This document shows positions 63,889-64,000 of a stretch of DNA of 64,000 nucleotides, piece after piece. The stretch is from positions 1 to 64,000 of the forward strand of contig CAVZIT010000007.1 of assembly GCA_963775445.1 (NCBI GenBank), written 5' to 3'. A program made the translations under genes and the position numbers. How positions within the stretch are numbered: position 1 is the first letter of the stretch; the number at the start of each line of letters is the position of its first letter. Source of the stretch: Dokdonella_A sp963775445 (lineage in GTDB: Bacteria > Pseudomonadota > Gammaproteobacteria > Xanthomonadales > Rhodanobacteraceae). The notes beneath the pieces are model-generated. The model had not been told where the DNA came from. It did no database searches and worked only from the letters and a program-made list of their open reading frames with translations.

Positions 63889-64000
63889 ATGGCCACCACA
63901 CTCAATCCATCCGAAATCAGCGACCTCATCAAGAGTCGCATCGAGAAGTTCAAGCTCACCGCGGACGCCCGCAACCAAGGCACGCTGACGAGCGTAGCGG
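63889..64000 (+). CDS. atpA: ATP synthase F1 subunit alpha (5' part, cut by window end)
   Basis: The first 37 codons of subunit alpha: 'MATTLNPSEISDLIKSRIEKF' split by the window end after 'NQGTLTSVA'. The 'LNPSEISDLIKSRI' start is typical of AtpA. It follows the inverted repeat. Confidence 0.93.
   Translation, partial: MATTLNPSEISDLIKSRIEKFKLTADARNQGTLTSVA

Noticed and set aside
63983..64000. GAGCGTAGCGG at the window end, same as the core of the 41-bp repeat
   Set aside because: It lies in frame within the start of atpA ('TLTSVA') and is coding sequence; the match is by chance.

Overview
The window looks like a chromosomal segment of a high-GC gammaproteobacterium of the Xanthomonadales/Lysobacterales, probably near Rhodanobacteraceae (Dokdonella-like). 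This is inferred from the order aroQ-accB-accC-prmA-DUF3426-fis-purH-purD, the run ampE-nudC-erpA-bactofilin-DUF6776, and secreted proteins beginning with the 'LVFRSNLEP' type of mature N-terminus. No database search was possible, so the taxon is an inference.

Region 1 (1-16.9 kb) is an exopolysaccharide locus. On the plus strand are a Wzx-type flippase, a YdcF/DUF218 protein and a sulfotransferase. On the minus strand is a long, translationally coupled operon running from about 15.8 kb down to 3.6 kb: outer-membrane export lipoprotein, chain-length/co-polymerase protein, a BY-kinase-like ATPase without the Walker A lysine, an outer-membrane beta-barrel, two GT4 glycosyltransferases, an O-antigen ligase/polymerase-like protein, two polysaccharide deacetylases, a GT2 and another GT4 glycosyltransferase. 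A UDP-glucuronate 4-epimerase-like gene and a TviB-type UDP-HexNAc 6-dehydrogenase lie just upstream. Together they predict a Wzx/Wzy-type acidic, partly deacetylated and possibly sulfated polysaccharide. Most genes between 1 and 16 kb carry one or more frameshifts as sequenced, while the next 42 kb is almost free of them, so sequence error or locus decay must be considered.

Region 2 (16.9-23.4 kb) is repeat-rich: a 41-bp tandem array (8 copies), many palindromic elements of one family, a 257-bp tandem duplication, and about 450-bp direct repeats that flank an amidohydrolase/carboxylesterase pair.

Region 3 (23.4-37 kb) is accessory: a secreted S9 peptidase with an acidic/His-rich insert, two paralogous secreted proteins of unknown function with a shared upstream motif at identical spacing, a lipoprotein with two NTF2-like domains, GNAT acetyltransferases (one a decayed remnant), a CADD-like diiron protein with its proposed sacrificial Tyr/Lys pair, VOC and GFA proteins, and an aldehyde dehydrogenase/acetolactate-synthase-like pair.

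Region 4 (37-53.9 kb) is core housekeeping: aroQ, accBC, prmA, fis, purHD, a TPR protein, a lysophospholipid-transporter-like MFS protein, ampE, nudC, erpA, bactofilin, bfr/bfd (with a Fur-box-like site), rppH and tRNA-Met with its sigma-70 promoter.

Region 5 (54-60.9 kb) holds an FAD oxidoreductase, a PRC-barrel protein, topoisomerase IB, a phasin with a PhaR-like palindrome, and a tandem duplication in which two nearly identical 61-residue proteins are each preceded by a full-consensus sigma-54 promoter and followed by a strong terminator and a secreted-protein relic. This duplicated sigma-54 small-protein module is the most promising candidate for an undescribed system.

Region 6 (61-64 kb) is the start of the ATP synthase operon (atpI, B, E, F, H and the start of atpA), with an unusual inverted repeat between atpH and atpA.
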